Shown here piece by piece: positions 55,547 to 58,160 of a stretch of DNA of 58,160 nt; position 1 is the first letter of the stretch; each line of letters starts with the position of its first letter. The notes beneath the pieces are model-generated. The model was given only the letters and a program-made list of their open reading frames with translations, was not told where the DNA came from and made no database searches. The stretch spans positions 1 to 58,160 of the forward strand of contig JADZEY010000070.1 of NCBI GenBank assembly GCA_020850315.1, written 5' to 3'. The DNA is from Armatimonadota bacterium. GTDB lineage: Bacteria > Bacteroidota > Ignavibacteria > OLB7. The position numbers were made by a program, and so were the translations under genes.

Positions 55547-56581
55547 ATGCGTCATATAATTTATTTAATAATTAAGTCGTTTTCTATTTTTTTCTTGCGA
55601 AAACATAAAATAAGCGATGATTTGTATAGTAGAGTCCTTGTTTTGTGTGGTGCTGGAATTGGAGATGCTATTATGGCAACCCCAATTATTAGAGCTATCA
55701 AAAAAAATAATAAAAAAATTAAAATAACAATTGTTTCCAACAATGCGAATGTAGATGTCTTTAAATTTAACCCTTATATATCAAAACACATTGTTTACTC
55801 TAATTCCTATTATTCGCGTCTAAAAGCATGCCTTTCCGTCCTTTGTAATAGGTGCGATGTCTTTATTGGTACTCAGCCATCGAATACAACACTTCATGCT
55901 ATATTTGCTTTTATGAGTTTGGCCAAAACTAAAGCTAAAGTTAATAAAGAAAATATTGATTACGCATATTTAGATTATGACTTTCTTTATGATATTTTAA
56001 TTTCTAATAATAAAAAACGGCATAGAGTTCAACTAAATGCAGATATCGTTCATTCGGTTAACCTAATAACCCATGTATCATCTAATATGAAATGTGAAAT
56101 ATTTTTTAATGAGAAAAAAAAACAAGTAAATCTATATCCATTCAAAATAAATTATGTCTGTGTGCATCTAGGAATTGGAAGAAAGCAAAAAATATGGCCT
56201 ATTGAAAATTATTCTAAGGTAATAAATTACCTTATTGATAAAAATAAAACTATAGTAATAGTTGGCGGAAATGAGGAGCGGAATCTTATTTCGAAAATGA
56301 AAATTAATAATTATATGAAAATTGTAAATCTAATTGGAAAATTGAAATTAAATGAATTGCATGTTTTTCTACAGCACGGCGCGTTGCTACTTACAAATGA
56401 TACGGGGGTGATGCACGTTGCCGCAACAACTAAAATAAAAATATTATCATTATTTGGTAGTACAAATCCATTACATATCGGACCTTATACAGATAAAGCG
56501 ATAGTGATAGCTAAGAATAGCATCAATGATATTTTAGTTGAAGAGGTCATTAACATAATCGATGAGATTTTAAGTGAATAA
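55547..56581 (+). CDS. Heptosyltransferase-like glycosyltransferase (GT9)
   Basis: 344 residues. The GT9 start VLVLCGAGIGDAIMATPIIRAIKK near 30-53 and the C-terminal donor site TNDTGVMHVAATTKIKILSLFGSTNPLHIGPY near 280-312 are clear. An N-terminal hydrophobic-basic stretch (about 1-20) may bind the membrane. The Lys/Asn/Ile-rich sequence reflects strong AT bias. It would add a heptose-like or other sugar to a lipid-linked core. It overlaps the next gene by eight bases. Confidence 0.82.
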   Translation: MRHIIYLIIKSFSIFFLRKHKISDDLYSRVLVLCGAGIGDAIMATPIIRAIKKNNKKIKITIVSNNANVDVFKFNPYISKHIVYSNSYYSRLKACLSVLCNRCDVFIGTQPSNTTLHAIFAFMSLAKTKAKVNKENIDYAYLDYDFLYDILISNNKKRHRVQLNADIVHSVNLITHVSSNMKCEIFFNEKKKQVNLYPFKINYVCVHLGIGRKQKIWPIENYSKVINYLIDKNKTIVIVGGNEERNLISKMKINNYMKIVNLIGKLKLNELHVFLQHGALLLTNDTGVMHVAATTKIKILSLFGSTNPLHIGPYTDKAIVIAKNSINDILVEEVINIIDEILSE

Positions 56582-57986
56582 TATCGTGGTCTTCTTTATC
56601 GGAACATTACTAGTTAGTCGATTGTTCTCCGAAACTTTTAGCATTATCCCTAAGGCGATAGACGTTGTTGATATTATAATAATCCCTTTTTTCTTGATAC
56701 TCTGTATTGTTCAGCGGATAAAAGAAAATAAATCTACAGTGTTTCGTCAAATTGGATCCTTAATTGTTGTGTTTGCTGCTATATCTTGTATTTCTACTAT
56801 AGTCAATTGGGATAGAGTACATCTGGGTCCTGTGTATCTATTTGTTTTTGGTATTCTTGAAGGTCCATTACTCTATATAACTTTAAATTTATTGATAAAA
56901 GACAAGAATGATTTAATAATTAAAATATTTAATTTTTATAAATTAATTATTATTATAGAAATAATAACCATATTTTCTGTTAGTATGCCTGCTTTTATTC
57001 TTACTCAAGATCCGGATAAAGTTTCAGGAACTTTTGGAAATAATTGCTATCAGTTTTCTGTACTGTTAACTATCATGGGAGGATTTTGCTTAGGCGAATA
57101 TTATCTTCAAAGAAAAAAATCCCTCTTCTATTTAGTCGCATTATTATTATTCTTGATAACATTTATATTGCTACAATACCGGACAGCATTACCAGTTTTT
57201 TTTATATCATTTACGATTGGATTCATTATACTTTATGGTCGAAAATTTATTAGGTTGTCTATGATTTTAATGATCATTGGACTTGGCTTAGGATATGGTA
57301 TGAATTATATAAGCTCTTCAGAAGTTGACCTAAAGTATGATGACTTGTTGGTTCTAGCAGCCAATCCCTCTGTAGTCTTAAACTATGGCAAGGTGAAATC
57401 TTATGTCAATACATGGGCAATGTTTGAAGAATACCCATATATGGCAGTAATTGGAAGTGGCCCGGGGACTTTTGTTAGTAGAGCTAATTATACGTTTACT
57501 ATTGAATTGAGTAGTTCAAAGTCAAAAGGAGTTGGTGCTATATTGCAATCTGTTTTTGGAAATCAAAATTACTATACTGATGTTCAAATTGATTACATAC
57601 TGCCATTATATGGCATGGAAGCACTGTTTGGTTCTGTACAGATTAATAACCCGAATTCAAGCATACTTGCGAATTTAGCGGAAGTGGGTATTGCTGGACT
57701 GATAGCTATATCCATTTTATATGGAATGCTGATTCGCCATAATATTCGATTTTTACAATATGCTAAATTCAAAAAAGATGAAATTTTAATACCTCTATCT
57801 ACAAGTCTATTCGTATCATCAGCATACTTCGTTTTGATTTTTCCATTGGATAATTATATGGAAATAGCACGTGTGTCTTTGCCTATTTGGTTGCTATTTT
57901 GGGTGGTTTCAAATAAAGTAGAAATTGATAAAAATGCAGATCGTAATAAATTTTTTGATAATATTAATTTTGTTTATAGTAAATAA
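56574..57986 (+). CDS. Wzy/WaaL-like O-antigen polymerase or ligase membrane protein
   Basis: 470 residues with about 10-12 hydrophobic helices and one larger extracytoplasmic loop between about 290 and 355 (FVSRANYTFTIELSSSKSKGVGAIL...), the hallmark layout of Wzy polymerases and WaaL ligases. It starts with GTG 56574, overlapping the GT9 stop. The segment YRTALPVFFISF in the middle fits the substrate-binding region. The short cytoplasmic C-terminus is basic. Polymerase and ligase are not separable from sequence alone. Confidence 0.78.
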   Translation: MNNIVVFFIGTLLVSRLFSETFSIIPKAIDVVDIIIIPFFLILCIVQRIKENKSTVFRQIGSLIVVFAAISCISTIVNWDRVHLGPVYLFVFGILEGPLLYITLNLLIKDKNDLIIKIFNFYKLIIIIEIITIFSVSMPAFILTQDPDKVSGTFGNNCYQFSVLLTIMGGFCLGEYYLQRKKSLFYLVALLLFLITFILLQYRTALPVFFISFTIGFIILYGRKFIRLSMILMIIGLGLGYGMNYISSSEVDLKYDDLLVLAANPSVVLNYGKVKSYVNTWAMFEEYPYMAVIGSGPGTFVSRANYTFTIELSSSKSKGVGAILQSVFGNQNYYTDVQIDYILPLYGMEALFGSVQINNPNSSILANLAEVGIAGLIAISILYGMLIRHNIRFLQYAKFKKDEILIPLSTSLFVSSAYFVLIFPLDNYMEIARVSLPIWLLFWVVSNKVEIDKNADRNKFFDNINFVYSK

Positions 57987-58034
57987 CGCTCCCAACGTTA
58001 AACGTTACTTACATCTAATATTCCAACACTATAT

Positions 58035-58160
58035 TATACTCGCGTGCTTTCAGTTTGCGAAATTGTCACCCTGTTTACCCCGATTTGATCGGGGCGAAGA
58101 CGAGGCCTATACAGGGCCTGACAAGAATAGAATTTCGCAATCTCAACACACGCGAGTATA
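58035..58160. repeat. Nested inverted-repeat element at the right window edge
   Basis: Four nested stems: TATACTCGCGTG (58035-58046) with 58149-58160, 12 bp; TTGCGAAATT (58055-58064) with 58131-58140, 10 bp; CCCTGT (58069-58074) with 58111-58116; and CCCCGAT (58078-58084) with ATCGGGG (58088-58094). The whole could fold as one long branched hairpin. It may be a MITE-like mobile element or a structured RNA; its right end is the end of the window, so target-site duplication cannot be judged. Confidence 0.6.

Noticed and set aside
57987-58034. AACGTTAAACGTT palindromes as a terminator after the polymerase gene
   Set aside because: The arms are only six bases and no U-run follows.

Overview
The window is one stretch of a bacterial chromosome that looks like the Bacteroidota/Chlorobiota side of the FCB group, probably an Ignavibacteria- or Kapabacteria-like lineage. 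The signs are a subtilase with a C-terminal type IX secretion sorting-like domain, a fused alpha/beta 2-oxo acid dehydrogenase E1, many genes without a Shine-Dalgarno site, and a recurring TAnnTTTG-type -7 promoter element (TATATTTG, TATTTTCG, TATATTCG) ahead of at least nine transcription units. This placement is inference; no 16S rRNA gene is present.

Layout. 0.2-10.1 kb (both strands): secreted protein, GH63-type glycosidase, DUF1015 protein, tiny Ala/Thr/Pro lipoprotein, DUF2520 Rossmann protein, TPR protein, the RNase P RNA gene (minus strand), a coiled-coil zinc-ribbon protein, a Nif3-family protein, a lipoprotein and tRNA-Ser(UGA). 10.3-14.7 kb: a three-gene cassette of two envelope proteins and a TPR-adenylate cyclase. 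14.7-18.7 kb (minus): an MsbA-like ABC exporter and a secreted subtilase. 18.9-27.3 kb (plus): fused E1, then a TolC-MacA-MacB tripartite export operon with two FtsX-type permeases. 27.6-28.8 kb: a coiled-coil lipoprotein and a LysM protein. 29.1-32.6 kb: a tight operon phoH-cdaA-pcm-miaA. 32.7-38.8 kb: an orphan membrane protein, ssb, an Mce/MlaD protein, an ArsR regulator with a duplicated AHSA1 protein, and clpX. 39.1-41.5 kb (minus): clpP, then tig preceded by tRNA-Leu(UAG).

From 41.8 kb to the right end runs one long plus-strand surface-polysaccharide locus: three DegT-type sugar aminotransferases, four extended SDR epimerases/dehydratases, a nucleotidyltransferase, an asparagine-synthetase-like amidotransferase, a methyltransferase, a Wzx-like flippase, two glycosyltransferases and a Wzy/WaaL-like membrane protein. 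Base composition slides from GC-rich at 41.8 kb to strongly AT-rich beyond about 44 kb, as expected for an exchangeable glycan locus behind a conserved tRNA-Leu/tig anchor. Together the genes would make NDP-linked amino- and deoxy-sugars, assemble a repeat unit, flip it and polymerise or ligate it.

The least explained items are: the 10.3-14.7 kb cassette; the 16-bp P1 helix of rnpB that contains the only upstream ATG of the neighbouring TPR gene; an SDR (53.2 kb) with Cys at the catalytic Lys position; a 24-codon ORF with a good ribosome binding site at 55.4 kb; and a nested 126-base inverted-repeat element at the extreme right end.
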